Shown: positions 6,312 to 15,982 of the stretch, piece by piece
Layout: every line of letters starts with the position of its first letter
Numbering within the stretch: the stretch's first letter is position 1
NCBI GenBank assembly: GCA_020048635.1
Contig: JAIFMF010000121.1
Span: 1 to 35,847 of the forward strand
Length of the DNA stretch: 35,847 nucleotides
Origin: Desulfobacula sp.
GTDB taxonomy: Bacteria > Desulfobacterota > Desulfobacteria > Desulfobacterales > Desulfobacteraceae
Reading direction: 5' to 3'
Notes under the pieces: model-generated
Told to the model about the DNA's origin: nothing
The model's database searches: none
What the model saw: the letters and a program-made list of their open reading frames with translations, nothing else
Program-made: the position numbers and the translations under genes

Positions 6312-9300
6312 ATGGGGAAAAATGGTTTTAATTCAAAAAATGTATGCCCGGTAACCGGGCTTCCGGTGAAAACAGATCCTGAATGGGTAGATGTTTCCCT
6401 TGGTCACGATTATTATTCAAGCTTTTCCCTGATCGGGGAAAGAATCTTACAGACTGAACCTAAAGGGCCTTTAAGCCCTGAGGGGATAACGGCTTTTTAT
6501 GCAATGCGTGAAAAATATATAGAAGCCGCAGGTCTTTCGGGCAAGCATTATGTTGAAATCCGGGATAACAGCCGGGTTAGTGGAATTCCATCAAGAGAAG
6601 TCCGTGTCCGGCTCTCAACTCTGTTCTTAAAAGAGATTGATGTGGGGTGGTTGTCCGGATTCTGGCTTTTTAATGCACCCATGCTCATTAAGAATGCATA
6701 TAATGTGGGCATTCTCTTGAAAAAACCTGCCATACCCGTGAAAGCAGTGAATGATTACACGACTGCCATAACTGCTGCCATTGAAGTACTCAATTTAAAA
6801 GGAATCCCGACAGGGCCCCCGAAAGAGGAGAGTAAACGATATTCCAGAAAAGACTGGAAAATTGATTTTGGCGATTATGGTGTTGGGTTTGAGCTGATCG
6901 GCAAAGCCGGGCTTTTACAAAAAGCAGGATATTTTAAGAAAATGACCTGGGAAAAATTAGAAAGTGCTACCTGGAAAGCAAGACATCTGTGCAGAAAAAG
7001 ATTGGTAGAGTTCAACAAAAAAATCCTTTGCAGGCTGACGGTGATCAATATGGGACGCATGTTGGACTCGTTTAGGGTGATTGTTGCTGATAATCTGAAT
7101 CAGGCTTTGAAAATTATTGAAAAGGACAGGAATGTTCCAGTCAAACCCGAGCCCTCTTTCGCCCCTCCGGATAGTCAGTCAAAAAAACCGGGCGAAACTG
7201 TGAGCCACAATGAACTGCGGGATGAACTGCTCAAACATATCGGGTCATTGAACTGGGATGAAAAAGGAACCTCTTCAGATAAAATCAGTGAAGATCATCC
7301 ATATAAAGAAGTATTTCTTGCCCTGAATATCGTTAAGAAAGATCTGGACACTATTTTTGAAGAACGGGCCAGGGCAGAACAGCATTTGAGACAGAGCGAA
7401 GAAAAATACAGGGCTATTCTCGAAAACATTGAAGATGCCTATTATGAAGTTGATCTTAAAGGAAACCTTGTTTTTTTTAACAAGGTGTTATCCATCCTTT
7501 TAGGCTATTCGGCTAATGAATTGAACGATATGCACTATACCCGGTTTGTGGCAGAAGGATCTGCCACAAAAATTATGGCGGTGTTCAATCTTGTATATTC
7601 TACACACCGGCCTGAAAAGGAATTCGGGTGCGAACTGATCCATAAAGATGGCCGGCGGCTATATTGCGAAGTATCCATTTCACTGAAAAAAGATTTTCAT
7701 AATCAGGTCATCGGATTCATGGGGCTTTTAAGGGATAAGACAGACAAAAAAGCCCTGGAAGATGAACTTGCGCTTCACAGGGACAATCTTGAGAAAATGG
7801 TAGAAGAAAGGACTTCCCAGCTTCAAAAAGCAAACATTGATCTCAAGATTGAAGCCAGTGAAAGAAATTATGCGGAAAAAATTAATGCCACGCTTTTTGA
7901 AATTTCCAATGCCGTCACCACCACCCTAAGCCTTGATGAACTTTATCGGTCAATTCATAAAAGCCTTAATGAAATCATGGAATTGTCCAATTTTTTCATC
8001 GGCATCTATCATGAAAAGGAGGATATGGTCCATGTTGCCTATGATGTTGATGAATTTAATGAAGGGATTATGGAAATAAGAAATGTCTCCGGTTTAAAAT
8101 CCCTTTCCGGCGAAGTGATTTTCGGGAGGAAACCCCTGCTTTTAACAAGGGAAATGCTGACACTGCGAAACAATGAAAAGACCATCATCGGAAAGTCGCC
8201 CCTTGTCTGGATAGGTGTCCCTCTTTTAATTCAGGACCAGGTTATTGGCCTCATATCGGCTTATAGCTATTCCAATCCCAACTATTTTACAAAAAGAGAT
8301 CTTGAGATCCTGATCGCCGTCTCCAGCCAAATCGCCATTGCCATAGAAAGAAAGCAGGCCTTGGACAATCTGAAAAACAGGGAAGAAAAATACAGGCGCC
8401 TGATTGAGACGACATCGGTCGGATACTGGCAGCTCGGAAAGGACCGGATCACCACAGATGTAAATCAGGCCGTCTGCCAGATGCTCGGGTATGATGAGCA
8501 TGAGCTTATTGGTAAGACCCCCCTTGATTTTCTGGACCAGGAAAGTTTAAAGGTACTCCAGAAACAGTATTCAAGACAAACCTCAACCCCTTACCGTAAA
8601 TATGAGCTGACCTGGATAAAAAAAAATAAGGGAAGGCTCTATACCAATCTTGATGCAACTACGATTTATGATGAAAACAATGAGTTTCAGGGATCATTTG
8701 CGTTTATCACCGATATTACCCCGCGTGTTAAGGCAGAGGAAGAACTGAGCAAGGCCAGAGATCAGGCAGAGCAGGCGACCAAAGCAAAAAGCGAGTTTCT
8801 TGCCAATATGAGCCATGAAATCCGTACCCCCATCAACGGGGTCATTGGCATGGCCGAGTTGATGATGGATTCCATCCTTGATGATCAACAGCGGAATTAT
8901 TTAAAAACCATTTCCAATGAGGCGGATGCGCTTTTAGGGATCATCAATGATGTACTGGATTTTTCCAAAATAGAAGCAGGCAAGTTGGAAGTGGAAGAAA
9001 TTCCGTTCAACCTGTATCATACCATTGAGTCTCTTGCATCAGTGCTTGCCATAAGAGCTGATAAAAAAGGCCTTGAACTGATTTCCTATCTTTCTCCCGA
9101 TGTTCCGACCCTGATGACGGGAGATCCGGGGCGATTGCGGCAGATCCTGATGAATCTTGCGGGTAATGCATTAAAATTCACCCATGAAGGCGAAGTTTTC
9201 ATTAAAGGGGAAAAACTTAAAGAAGATCAGGGGCAAATCCTGCTCAAATTTTCAGTCAAAGATACCGGCATCGGGATTCCAAAAGATAAACAGGCCAAAA

Positions 9301-10367
9301 TTTTTGAAAGCTTTTCCCAGGCTGACGGATCAACCACCCGGGAATACGGGGGAACAGGGCTTGGCACCACCATATCAAAGCAGCTTGTTGAGCTTATGGG
9401 AGGGGAAATCGGAATAGAAAGCGAACCCGGCAAAGGGAGTACCTTCTGGTTTACTGTCCGGTTCGGGTTGCCGCAGGAGGATTTTGAAGAGCCAAAGGCC
9501 TTGAACGTTCTGATCGTTGATGAGACAAAAGACCTTGTGACAAAGCATTCCATTGCTGACGAACAAAGACAAACCTTGTGGATTCTTCTGGTTGAAGATT
9601 ATCCCACCAGCCAGAGGATCGCAGAAAAAAATATCACCCAGGCAGGATTCAACCTGATTTTGGCCCAGAACGGCAAAGAGGCCGTGGACATCTTCAAAAC
9701 CAGGGGATTTGACTTGATTCTCATGGATATCCAGATGCCGGTCATGGATGGGTACGAGGCCTCCCGGAGGATAAGAGATCTTGAAAAACAGTTGGCCGGT
9801 TCAGATTCTATTTTAAAAAGAATTCCCATTATCGCCATGACAGCCCATGCCATATCCGGTATCAGAGATAAATGTTTTCAGGCCGGTATGGATGATTATA
9901 TATCCAAACCCTTAAGAAGAGATGAGCTCATCGCCATAGTGGACAAATGGACTCTCTCAAAAACCGAGAAAACCAGAGTCCTCCTGAAAACAGAACCACA
10001 GCCGCAGAAAGAAGAGAGCCGCCTCGACGCAGATGATCCCATCGATCTTGAAAAGGCCCTGAAAGAGTTTGAGAATGATCAGGCTTTTTTTAAAGAAGTC
10101 CTGGGTGAGTTTATTCAAACGGTAGGAGAACAGATCCCGAAAATCCAACAGGCAATTGCTTCAAAAGATGCAGACACTTTAAAACAGGAAGCCCATTCCA
10201 TCAAAGGCGGATCAGCCAATCTGAGGGCCTATGAGCTGTCAAAAGCAGCCGGAGCCCTTGAAGATATGGGAAAAACAAATTATTTTGAGCACAGCCAAGC
10301 AGCGCTTGGAATCTTCGAGAAAGCCTATTCCCGGCTTAAGCATTATATTTCGCCTTTCAGCGGGTAG
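6312..10367 (+). CDS. Large hybrid sensor histidine kinase (PAS-GAF-PAS-HisKA-HATPase-REC-Hpt)
   Basis: A 1351-residue phosphorelay protein without clear membrane segments, so probably cytoplasmic. Domains: residues 1-290 unrecognised, starting with a CPVTGLPV motif; PAS about 365-485; coiled coil 485-525; GAF about 525-690; PAS about 693-815; HisKA with NMSHEIRTP and phosphoacceptor His835; HATPase with the N box [16 protein letters not shown] and [10 protein letters not shown]; receiver with phosphorylated Asp1139 in LILMDIQMP; Hpt with His1295 in [12 protein letters not shown]. The full relay His-Asp-His is in one chain, but no output regulator lies next to it. The second glycine box has Thr where Leu is usual. 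No clear SD precedes the ATG. The signal sensed is unknown. Confidence 0.93.
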   Translation: MGKNGFNSKNVCPVTGLPVKTDPEWVDVSLGHDYYSSFSLIGERILQTEPKGPLSPEGITAFYAMREKYIEAAGLSGKHYVEIRDNSRVSGIPSREVRVRLSTLFLKEIDVGWLSGFWLFNAPMLIKNAYNVGILLKKPAIPVKAVNDYTTAITAAIEVLNLKGIPTGPPKEESKRYSRKDWKIDFGDYGVGFELIGKAGLLQKAGYFKKMTWEKLESATWKARHLCRKRLVEFNKKILCRLTVINMGRMLDSFRVIVADNLNQALKIIEKDRNVPVKPEPSFAPPDSQSKKPGETVSHNELRDELLKHIGSLNWDEKGTSSDKISEDHPYKEVFLALNIVKKDLDTIFEERARAEQHLRQSEEKYRAILENIEDAYYEVDLKGNLVFFNKVLSILLGYSANELNDMHYTRFVAEGSATKIMAVFNLVYSTHRPEKEFGCELIHKDGRRLYCEVSISLKKDFHNQVIGFMGLLRDKTDKKALEDELALHRDNLEKMVEERTSQLQKANIDLKIEASERNYAEKINATLFEISNAVTTTLSLDELYRSIHKSLNEIMELSNFFIGIYHEKEDMVHVAYDVDEFNEGIMEIRNVSGLKSLSGEVIFGRKPLLLTREMLTLRNNEKTIIGKSPLVWIGVPLLIQDQVIGLISAYSYSNPNYFTKRDLEILIAVSSQIAIAIERKQALDNLKNREEKYRRLIETTSVGYWQLGKDRITTDVNQAVCQMLGYDEHELIGKTPLDFLDQESLKVLQKQYSRQTSTPYRKYELTWIKKNKGRLYTNLDATTIYDENNEFQGSFAFITDITPRVKAEEELSKARDQAEQATKAKSEFLANMSHEIRTPINGVIGMAELMMDSILDDQQRNYLKTISNEADALLGIINDVLDFSKIEAGKLEVEEIPFNLYHTIESLASVLAIRADKKGLELISYLSPDVPTLMTGDPGRLRQILMNLAGNALKFTHEGEVFIKGEKLKEDQGQILLKFSVKDTGIGIPKDKQAKIFESFSQADGSTTREYGGTGLGTTISKQLVELMGGEIGIESEPGKGSTFWFTVRFGLPQEDFEEPKALNVLIVDETKDLVTKHSIADEQRQTLWILLVEDYPTSQRIAEKNITQAGFNLILAQNGKEAVDIFKTRGFDLILMDIQMPVMDGYEASRRIRDLEKQLAGSDSILKRIPIIAMTAHAISGIRDKCFQAGMDDYISKPLRRDELIAIVDKWTLSKTEKTRVLLKTEPQPQKEESRLDADDPIDLEKALKEFENDQAFFKEVLGEFIQTVGEQIPKIQQAIASKDADTLKQEAHSIKGGSANLRAYELSKAAGALEDMGKTNYFEHSQAALGIFEKAYSRLKHYISPFSG

Positions 10368-10388
10368 CAGCGAGTTCCATACCCTAAA

Positions 10389-10428
10389 TGCACCGCCTGT
10401 GGGATGTCCGGCAACCCGGAGCGGTGCA
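10389..10428. terminator. Hairpin between convergent kinase and FmdE-like genes
   Basis: TGCACCGC (10389-10396) and GCGGTGCA (10421-10428) form an 8-bp perfect inverted repeat, with a GGG/CCC pair possible inside. It lies 21 bases after the kinase stop and 43 bases beyond the stop of the convergent gene. No T tract is present, so terminator function is tentative. Confidence 0.38.
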
Positions 10429-10471
10429 ATATACCTTGAATTCAGTTCGATTAAATCCGTTTCGGATAAAA

Positions 10472-11008
10472 TCAGATTTTCTGTTCTACTTTCTGAAAAC
10501 ACGGGAGGCATAGATTTTTGCCGTCAAAGAGCCGAATGCGGGATTCCATGGTCATTTCTCCGCAATCGCCACATGGGATGCTTTTCAGAATCCTTGCCGG
10601 TCTGACTGGCGGAAGGGTCACTTCCTCTGTCTCAAACAGGTCCTTTAAATCCGCATCCAGTATTTTTTTAATCCGGATACTCCGGTCCTGTTCATCCCTT
10701 GCAAAATCATTTTTAAATACGGCCCGGAACCCTTTGTCGGTATTCCTGTCAAAAAAAGTGAAGGCGGATTTTCCGAAATCCTTGTGGATCAGGTTCCCTT
10801 TGCCAAAGGAACATCCGGTCAGAAACTGAATGGCATCGACACCGCACATGTCGGTCTCTGTAACGCAGACCGGGGCTGTGGAATTGCAGATGTCAAGTTT
10901 TTCCATGGCGAGTTCCGCCACCCGGATACCGATGGTCAGTCCGGGGCAGTTGTGTCGGTGGAATTCAATGGTTTTGTCGATAAGGTCTTTATTAAGGGAA
11001 CAGGTCAT
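10472..11008 (-). CDS. FmdE-family protein with C-terminal zinc ribbon
   Basis: A 178-residue protein of the FmdE family (named after a small subunit associated with formylmethanofuran dehydrogenase). N-terminal features are HRHNCPGLTIGIRVAELAME (His17, His19, Cys21), CVTETDMCGVDAIQFLTGC and FGKSAFTFF. The C-terminus has CGDCGE and CLPC, a four-cysteine zinc ribbon. In non-methanogens such proteins are thought to take part in metal or molybdoenzyme biology, but the function is not established. AAGGAG about seven bases before the ATG supports the start. No molybdoenzyme subunits lie nearby. Confidence 0.88.
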   Translation of the reverse strand: MTCSLNKDLIDKTIEFHRHNCPGLTIGIRVAELAMEKLDICNSTAPVCVTETDMCGVDAIQFLTGCSFGKGNLIHKDFGKSAFTFFDRNTDKGFRAVFKNDFARDEQDRSIRIKKILDADLKDLFETEEVTLPPVRPARILKSIPCGDCGEMTMESRIRLFDGKNLCLPCFQKVEQKI

Positions 11009-11212
11009 TGTTTATCTCCTTTGTTGGTTTAGTTGAGAAATTATACCAGAATTTTAATTCTGCAAGGGCTGTGGAGTGGATCAGATAAGAAACATTATGA
11101 AAAAGTGCCTGTTGCTGGATTTTCCGGATAAGGGTATTTGGATCGGATGCGTTGTGGTGAATGGCGGAAAATTCTGAGACATAGCCCCACAGGGGTTATC
11201 ACCTTTGGCTTG

Positions 11213-12025
11213 TCATGACTGGTTTTCCTGCCAGAGAAATGCTGTGGCCCTTTTGTTCAAAACCTCCTTGTTAAATACAACCTCAGCCGGTTTCCCGGCC
11301 ATTCCGGCGCAGACATGCAGGGGCAGAAGATGTTCTTCCCTTGGATGGCAGTACCGGGCATGGGGGGCTTTTTCCCATTGGATCAGTCGTTCTTCGCGCT
11401 GTTCCGGGGAAAGATTTCGGTCTGTACAGGTATGGATGAGCCATTGGTCAAACTCAATATTCTTTCGGTCGGGCAGGGTGTCACCAAAGGCCCTCATGTT
11501 GTGAAAGGAAAACCCGGACCCCAGGATCAGGATATTTCTATTTTTCAGACCGGAAAGAGCCCGGCCCAAAACAAGATGAGCTGAGGGGTCAAGATCTGCA
11601 GTCAAGGACAACTGGACACAGGGGATTTTTGCATCTGGGTACATAAAGATCAGGGGGATAAACATCCCGTGATCAAAGCCTCGTTTTTTGTCAAGGTTTG
11701 CCTTTATCCCTTGCGTTCCAAGAAGCTGAAAGATTTTTTCAGCCAGCTTTGGTGATCCCGGTGCCGGGTACTGGATCTCATAGGTTTCGGGCGGGAACCC
11801 GTAATAATCATAAAAAAGCGGGGGTGATGCGTGAGCCGTCAGGGTCGGGATTTTTTCTTCCCAGTGGGCACTGATGACCAGAACGGCATCCGGCTGTCCC
11901 AGTCTTTCAGGGATAGTTTTTAAAAACGCCACCATATCCGTGTGTCCCTCATGACCGAGGATTGGCAGGGGGCCTCCGCCGTGGGGGATATACAGGATGG
12001 AACAGGAAGGGGATGATGTTTGCAT
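11213..12025 (-). CDS. DODA-type (YgiD-like) extradiol ring-cleavage dioxygenase family protein
   Basis: A 270-residue member of the LigB/DODA superfamily, which normally opens catechol rings with O2 at a metal bound by histidines. Candidate ligands are His15 in IPHGGGP, His54 in VISAHWE and His232 in REEHLLPLHV; His119 (GFDHGMF) and His175 (GFSFHN) also fall in conserved blocks. AAGGAG precedes the ATG at five to six bases. It starts 27 bases after the stop of the metallo-beta-lactamase-fold gene, so the two are probably co-transcribed. An O2-using reaction is odd in a strict anaerobe; the protein may protect against oxygen-exposed catechols or catalyse another reaction. Confidence 0.88.
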   Translation of the reverse strand: MQTSSPSCSILYIPHGGGPLPILGHEGHTDMVAFLKTIPERLGQPDAVLVISAHWEEKIPTLTAHASPPLFYDYYGFPPETYEIQYPAPGSPKLAEKIFQLLGTQGIKANLDKKRGFDHGMFIPLIFMYPDAKIPCVQLSLTADLDPSAHLVLGRALSGLKNRNILILGSGFSFHNMRAFGDTLPDRKNIEFDQWLIHTCTDRNLSPEQREERLIQWEKAPHARYCHPREEHLLPLHVCAGMAGKPAEVVFNKEVLNKRATAFLWQENQS

Positions 12026-12052
12026 GGGACTCCTTTTTCCCTTTCAAGGGGA

Positions 12053-13216
12053 TTATGGGGTTGGGGTCGGTTCAATCATAAGGATTTCACCGATAGCCGG
12101 TATTTTGAACCGGGCCGGATCCAGCCCGTTGTCTTTGATATGTCGCAGAAGATCCAGCCCTGGAAAACCCGCAGGTTCGCTTCCAAGAGGAAAGGTTCCC
12201 CACTGGGTGGGAATGAAAAACCTGGCGCCAAGTTCATTAAATCCTTTGACGGCTTCTTCTGCGTTCATGTGCTGGTAATACATAAACCATCTGGGGAGGT
12301 AAGCCGTGGTGGCCATAAAGGCATAATCGATTTTGGGGAATTTTTTCCCAAATTCCCTGAAACCTTTGAAATATCCTGAATCTCCGCCAAAATAAAGGGT
12401 TACCGTCGGCGTGATGAGAAGATAGGATGCCCAGAGGGATTTATTCCGGCCCTGCCCGATCCTCATGGACCAGTGCTGGGCCGGAAGGCAGATCAACGTT
12501 GAGCCGTTACCAAGCTCGACTTCCTGCCACCAGTCCATCTCTGTCACATTTTTTTTGTTCATGTCCATGACAAGGTCTTTTAATCCTTTCGGTACAAACA
12601 CGGCGGAATTTTCAGGAAGGCCTTCCATACTGGCGCTGTCCAGGTGGTCATAATGATTATGGGAAATGATGATGTTGACGTCCTTAACAAGGGTATTGAA
12701 TTCGCTAAGGGTTAATGCTGGCGGGGTCACTCTTGCCGGAATAAGCGCCCGTTTTGAGAATATTGGGTCGGTGAGCCAGAAGGTTTCATTGATGCGGACC
12801 AAAAATGTGTTGTGACCGATCCAGAGAATAAAATCACCTTTGGTCTTTGCAATTCTTTCAACCGTATCGGGAATCACATGGGGTAGAAAATTTCGCTCTT
12901 CTTCAGTGAAGTTTTCTTTTGAAAAGAGCTTCCACCCCAGCACATCCAGAAAACTTTTATCCGGCATTTTCATCCAGGGGGCATAGAACCGGTCGTTTTC
13001 CATATGGGGGGCATAGAGGTCTTTCGCATCGGTTTCTTCCACACCAGTCGCCCAGCCAGCTTCTGAAAAATTCTCCTTATCTTTGGATGAGCAGGAAAAG
13101 AGTGCGGACAATGAGCAGGAAAAGAGTGCGGACAGCAAAAAAAAGATCAAGATGGCCAGATAATAAAATTTTCTGAGAGGCTTTTTGTTAACTGTATTGA
13201 TATAGCTGTATTTCAA
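12053..13216 (-). CDS. Lipoprotein metallo-beta-lactamase-fold hydrolase (NAPE-PLD/UlaG-like)
   Basis: A 387-residue membrane-anchored hydrolase. The N-terminus is a lipoprotein signal with two candidate lipidation cysteines, Cys34 and Cys42, created by a perfect 24-base tandem duplication. The zinc motif HNHYDH is at residues 186-191, followed by AQHWSMR, YFGGDSGYF and, near the C-terminus, PTQWGTFPLG, the pattern of NAPE-PLD-like phosphodiesterases. The start is TTG with AAGGAG about nine bases upstream; the next Met would remove the signal peptide. The substrate is unknown, possibly a lipid phosphodiester. Likely an operon with the downstream dioxygenase gene. Confidence 0.88.
   Translation of the reverse strand: MKYSYINTVNKKPLRKFYYLAILIFFLLSALFSCSLSALFSCSSKDKENFSEAGWATGVEETDAKDLYAPHMENDRFYAPWMKMPDKSFLDVLGWKLFSKENFTEEERNFLPHVIPDTVERIAKTKGDFILWIGHNTFLVRINETFWLTDPIFSKRALIPARVTPPALTLSEFNTLVKDVNIIISHNHYDHLDSASMEGLPENSAVFVPKGLKDLVMDMNKKNVTEMDWWQEVELGNGSTLICLPAQHWSMRIGQGRNKSLWASYLLITPTVTLYFGGDSGYFKGFREFGKKFPKIDYAFMATTAYLPRWFMYYQHMNAEEAVKGFNELGARFFIPTQWGTFPLGSEPAGFPGLDLLRHIKDNGLDPARFKIPAIGEILMIEPTPTP
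13087..13134 (-). repeat. 24-base tandem duplication inside the lipobox
   Basis: Two perfect adjacent copies of a 24-base unit (13087-13110 and 13111-13134) duplicate eight residues, LSALFSCS, in frame, giving two consecutive lipobox-like sequences in the hydrolase signal peptide. Confidence 0.95.
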
Positions 13217-13262
13217 CAGATTAATTCTCCTTTGGCCAGGCTAAGGGTTTGTAAATATAAAC

Positions 13263-13293
13263 AGGCCTTTTGATGGCAATCATCAAAAGGCCT
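13263..13293 (-). terminator. Terminator of the 5'-nucleotidase gene
   Basis: Perfect 13-bp stem AGGCCTTTTGATG / CATCAAAAGGCCT with a five-base loop, 17 bases beyond the nucleotidase stop, followed on the minus strand by a loosely T-rich stretch. It also separates the two minus-strand genes. Confidence 0.75.
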
Positions 13294-13309
13294 TATTTCG
13301 GGTAATAAT

Positions 13310-15265
13310 TTATTTAGATGTTCTTCTTTTATTAATTATTCCTGCAGATACATAAATTATTAATGCCACAAAGCCCAAGATGACAATAATACCACCAAAA
13401 GCTATCCAAGTGAGATAGTTTCCGCCGGCAAGCAGTTTAAAAGGATTGAGACTTGTTTCTCTGGTGTGTCGTTCTTGAGTATTTCTGTACTTTTCTGGTA
13501 TTTCAGGAACACCATCACCGTTTTTGTCCTCAAAACTCTGAACATATCCCATCAGAGCTGTCCAGTCCTTTATCTCCTGCATCCCATCTTTGTCTTTGTC
13601 CCCGTCAACCCTTACTGTGGTAAAATCTTCGATGGGATTTCCTGCCCTGTCCTTGGGAACAATGGTCAGGATATTGTTGGTGAAACCACCAATTATTTTC
13701 AGAAAAGTAGCGTTATAAATATTGCTGGCAACCTTATAAAGCTTAACATTTGCATCTGAATAATCCAGAGGCTGAAATTTTCCATTTTCATCCTCAATTA
13801 AGATTTCAGTCACTCTGTCAAAAAACATTCTGTTGAAATTATAAGTAATTTTAGCACCCGATAACTGAAGAAAATAATCAGGATTTTTCATTGGATAAAC
13901 AGTAGTTAATATTTCAAAGGCTTTTTTTATTTCTGAGGCAGTAACATAAAAAGAAACCAGAGGATAACTCAAGCTGCCATCCCATCCCACCCCCAGAGGA
14001 ACCACATTAAACAAATCACTGACGCTAACCTGCCCTGTAGTTCCCTTAACAATATCATCACGGATAACTCCGTTAGACTGTATTGCAACTGCCACCCTTG
14101 TCATGGGATCTCCGGGAATATATTCCGCCTTATCAACAGCCCATTTGATTGAGTCTGTCAGCAGATTGCCAAGATTTGATTCATCTATCTTAAGACGCAG
14201 ATCAAAATCGGTCTCAACCAATATCTGATCAAATTTCAAATCATATGGCTTGAGAACTTTTTCGTCAACTATCTCTTTAGCTGTATTTATCATCTCTGTG
14301 ATTTCAGCTTCGTCTTCAATTGAGTCATCAATTAATACAGCCTTATAGGTATCAAGTTTAACAATCTCTTTATTTACTATTACATCAAGTACGCCAACCT
14401 GTTTGCCATATTCCCCAGATTGAACAATAATTGTATTATTTTCAACAATTGGCTTTGGAAGAACCGTATGCGTATGTCCGCTGATGATAATATTTATGCC
14501 AGGGACAGTTTTGGCAAGCTGAACATCTTCTGATTTTTTCTCATCACTCATCAAACCGCTGTGAGAAAGACAGATAACCACATCGACTTTTTCCTGCTCC
14601 TTTAAAAGCTTTACCATTTTTTGTGCTGTTGCAATGGGATCACCAAATTTTACAGGAGATGCAAAAGGTGCCTTACTCGCAGCATCTTTTCCTACCATAC
14701 CGAAAAAACCTATCTTGATGTCATTCTTTTGCAGAACAGTATATGGTTTTACCAAACCCTGCTTGAAAACTTTTTCCAATTGGTTATCCCTATCATCATT
14801 CGGGTCAAAGATAATATTTGATGCAATAATCTGAGGCATCCCGCCTTTTGCAGATGCAGATTCAATAATTCTTGCCAGCCCCTCAGGTTTTAAATCAAAT
14901 TCATGGTTCCCAAGTGTAGTAAGATCAAAGTTCATTTTTTTCATTAAACGAAGCTCAAGCGCTTCCTCGCGACTGACCATATGAAAAAGCGATCCCATTA
15001 AAAAATCTCCTGCATCCAAAACCAGGAAAGAATTCTCTCTTTTGCTTTTCTCAAATTTAATAACCGATGCAATCCGTGCCCACCCACCAATTGTTTTATC
15101 ATTTCCAATAACATCCGGACTATAATCGGCATTTGGAGAAAACCCCAAAAAACGAGAATGAAGATCATTGGTGTGAATTATTGTTAACCGTTTTTCTGTT
15201 GCAAAACCCACAGAGCTTAAAATCATAAAAAAAACAAAAATCAGTAAAAAACATTTAAATTTCAT
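13310..15265 (-). CDS. Membrane-anchored 5'-nucleotidase / UshA-type metallophosphatase
   Basis: Exported phosphatase, 651 residues, likely hydrolysing nucleotides or similar phosphomonoesters outside the cytoplasmic membrane. After a signal peptide ending GFA come the metallophosphatase motifs IIHTNDLHSR, LDAGDFLMG, TLGNHEFDL, CLSHSG and SGHTHT. The 5'-nucleotidase C-terminal domain follows, with SNLGNLLTDSI and QSNGVIRDDI. Near the C-terminus are two Asp-rich calcium-type loops, DGDKDKDGMQEI (about 554) and DKNGDGVPEI (about 580), then a transmembrane helix (about 617-643) with a basic tail. An earlier ATG at 15277 exists, but its own GGAG is the SD for the ATG at 15265. The gene is visibly more AT-rich than its neighbours. 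Confidence 0.93.
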   Translation of the reverse strand: MKFKCFLLIFVFFMILSSVGFATEKRLTIIHTNDLHSRFLGFSPNADYSPDVIGNDKTIGGWARIASVIKFEKSKRENSFLVLDAGDFLMGSLFHMVSREEALELRLMKKMNFDLTTLGNHEFDLKPEGLARIIESASAKGGMPQIIASNIIFDPNDDRDNQLEKVFKQGLVKPYTVLQKNDIKIGFFGMVGKDAASKAPFASPVKFGDPIATAQKMVKLLKEQEKVDVVICLSHSGLMSDEKKSEDVQLAKTVPGINIIISGHTHTVLPKPIVENNTIIVQSGEYGKQVGVLDVIVNKEIVKLDTYKAVLIDDSIEDEAEITEMINTAKEIVDEKVLKPYDLKFDQILVETDFDLRLKIDESNLGNLLTDSIKWAVDKAEYIPGDPMTRVAVAIQSNGVIRDDIVKGTTGQVSVSDLFNVVPLGVGWDGSLSYPLVSFYVTASEIKKAFEILTTVYPMKNPDYFLQLSGAKITYNFNRMFFDRVTEILIEDENGKFQPLDYSDANVKLYKVASNIYNATFLKIIGGFTNNILTIVPKDRAGNPIEDFTTVRVDGDKDKDGMQEIKDWTALMGYVQSFEDKNGDGVPEIPEKYRNTQERHTRETSLNPFKLLAGGNYLTWIAFGGIIVILGFVALIIYVSAGIINKRRTSK

Positions 15266-15401
15266 TTTTATCTCCATAGCATTTGTAAGTTTTCATTTCT
15301 CTGTCATCATAACTGCTTTATATTCAGAATGAATCATTAAATTTTTTTAAGACTATATGAGTCATCTGGCTGGCCATCCAGTCCAAGTCATAACCTGAAG
15401 G

Positions 15402-15545
15402 TCAGAAACTTAAAAACGTTTCGAGATTTTCGATCTTTTGATGCGCGTAATCATATAGAACTGTCTGGCTGGTGCTGCATGAAAAAAGCGCTATGGCAGA
15501 TAAAAGAAAAAAATAGATGAGAAGGGAATCTTTGGATTTTATCAT
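15402..15545 (-). CDS. Very small lipoprotein (47 residues)
   Basis: From the ATG at 15545, preceded by GGAG at seven bases, the product is a short basic start, a hydrophobic segment LLIYFFLLSAIALFSCS with a lipobox-like end, and only about 26 residues after the cysteine. A longer frame starting at 15611 has no SD and begins inside an upstream terminator. Small entericidin-like lipoproteins have this architecture, but no family is recognised. Lipidation at the Cys of LFSC is predicted from pattern. Confidence 0.55.
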   Translation of the reverse strand: MIKSKDSLLIYFFLLSAIALFSCSTSQTVLYDYAHQKIENLETFLSF

Positions 15546-15572
15546 GAATATTCTCCGGGAAAGTGGAAAACT

Positions 15573-15646
15573 AAAAAAAGCCCCTGCCCTGGCTCTGATT
15601 CTTTCCGGCAATAAATTTTTGCCGGAAGACCGGAACCGGGGCAGGG
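15573..15646 (-). terminator. Two-tier intrinsic terminator after the zinc-ribbon gene
   Basis: Outer arms CCCTGCCCTGG (15582-15592) and CCGGGGCAGGG (15636-15646) pair around an inner 9-bp stem TTCCGGCAA / TTGCCGGAA (15603-15611, 15619-15627). On the minus strand the stem is followed by seven T's (complement of 15573-15579). It lies 20 bases after the zinc-ribbon stop. Confidence 0.85.
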
Positions 15647-15665
15647 TGGTTTGAGCAAAGGGTGT

Positions 15666-15851
15666 TTAGTTTCCGGCTTCATAGGAACAGGATGTGAAAT
15701 CTATTTCCTCGCCGCATTTGCTGCATTTATGGGTTTTAGTGAATTCATCGGAAAAGATTTCCTTTTCAGCCTTGCATTTCGGGCATTTGCAGGTAAAGGA
15801 TTTTAAATTTTTAAACTGCTGAAAACCTGGACAATGTTGCGGTGTTGTCAT
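15666..15851 (-). CDS. Small zinc-ribbon protein
   Basis: A 61-residue cytoplasmic protein with cysteine pairs: CKCPKC in the middle and CSKC further on, plus single cysteines at positions 7 and 55. The two CxxC pairs should bind one zinc as a ribbon. AAGGAG about seven bases before the ATG supports the start, and a strong terminator follows, so it is a monocistronic gene. Function unknown; possibly a redox-sensing or nucleic-acid-binding small protein. Confidence 0.8.
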   Translation of the reverse strand: MTTPQHCPGFQQFKNLKSFTCKCPKCKAEKEIFSDEFTKTHKCSKCGEEIDFTSCSYEAGN

Positions 15852-15982
15852 AATATTCTCCTTATTTAGGGTTGGTGTTAAAAATCAGGGATGACCAAAA
15901 TTAAAGGTTAATTCATCCCCATTGTCAATGATAAAACAAAAACATGATAAAAACAAAAAAACAAATCTAAACTGAAAAAAGC

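Noticed and set aside
11182..11198. Small hairpin TAGCCCC-ACA-GGGGTTA after the dioxygenase gene
   Set aside because: Only a seven-pair stem with a three-base loop and no T run; too weak to call a terminator.
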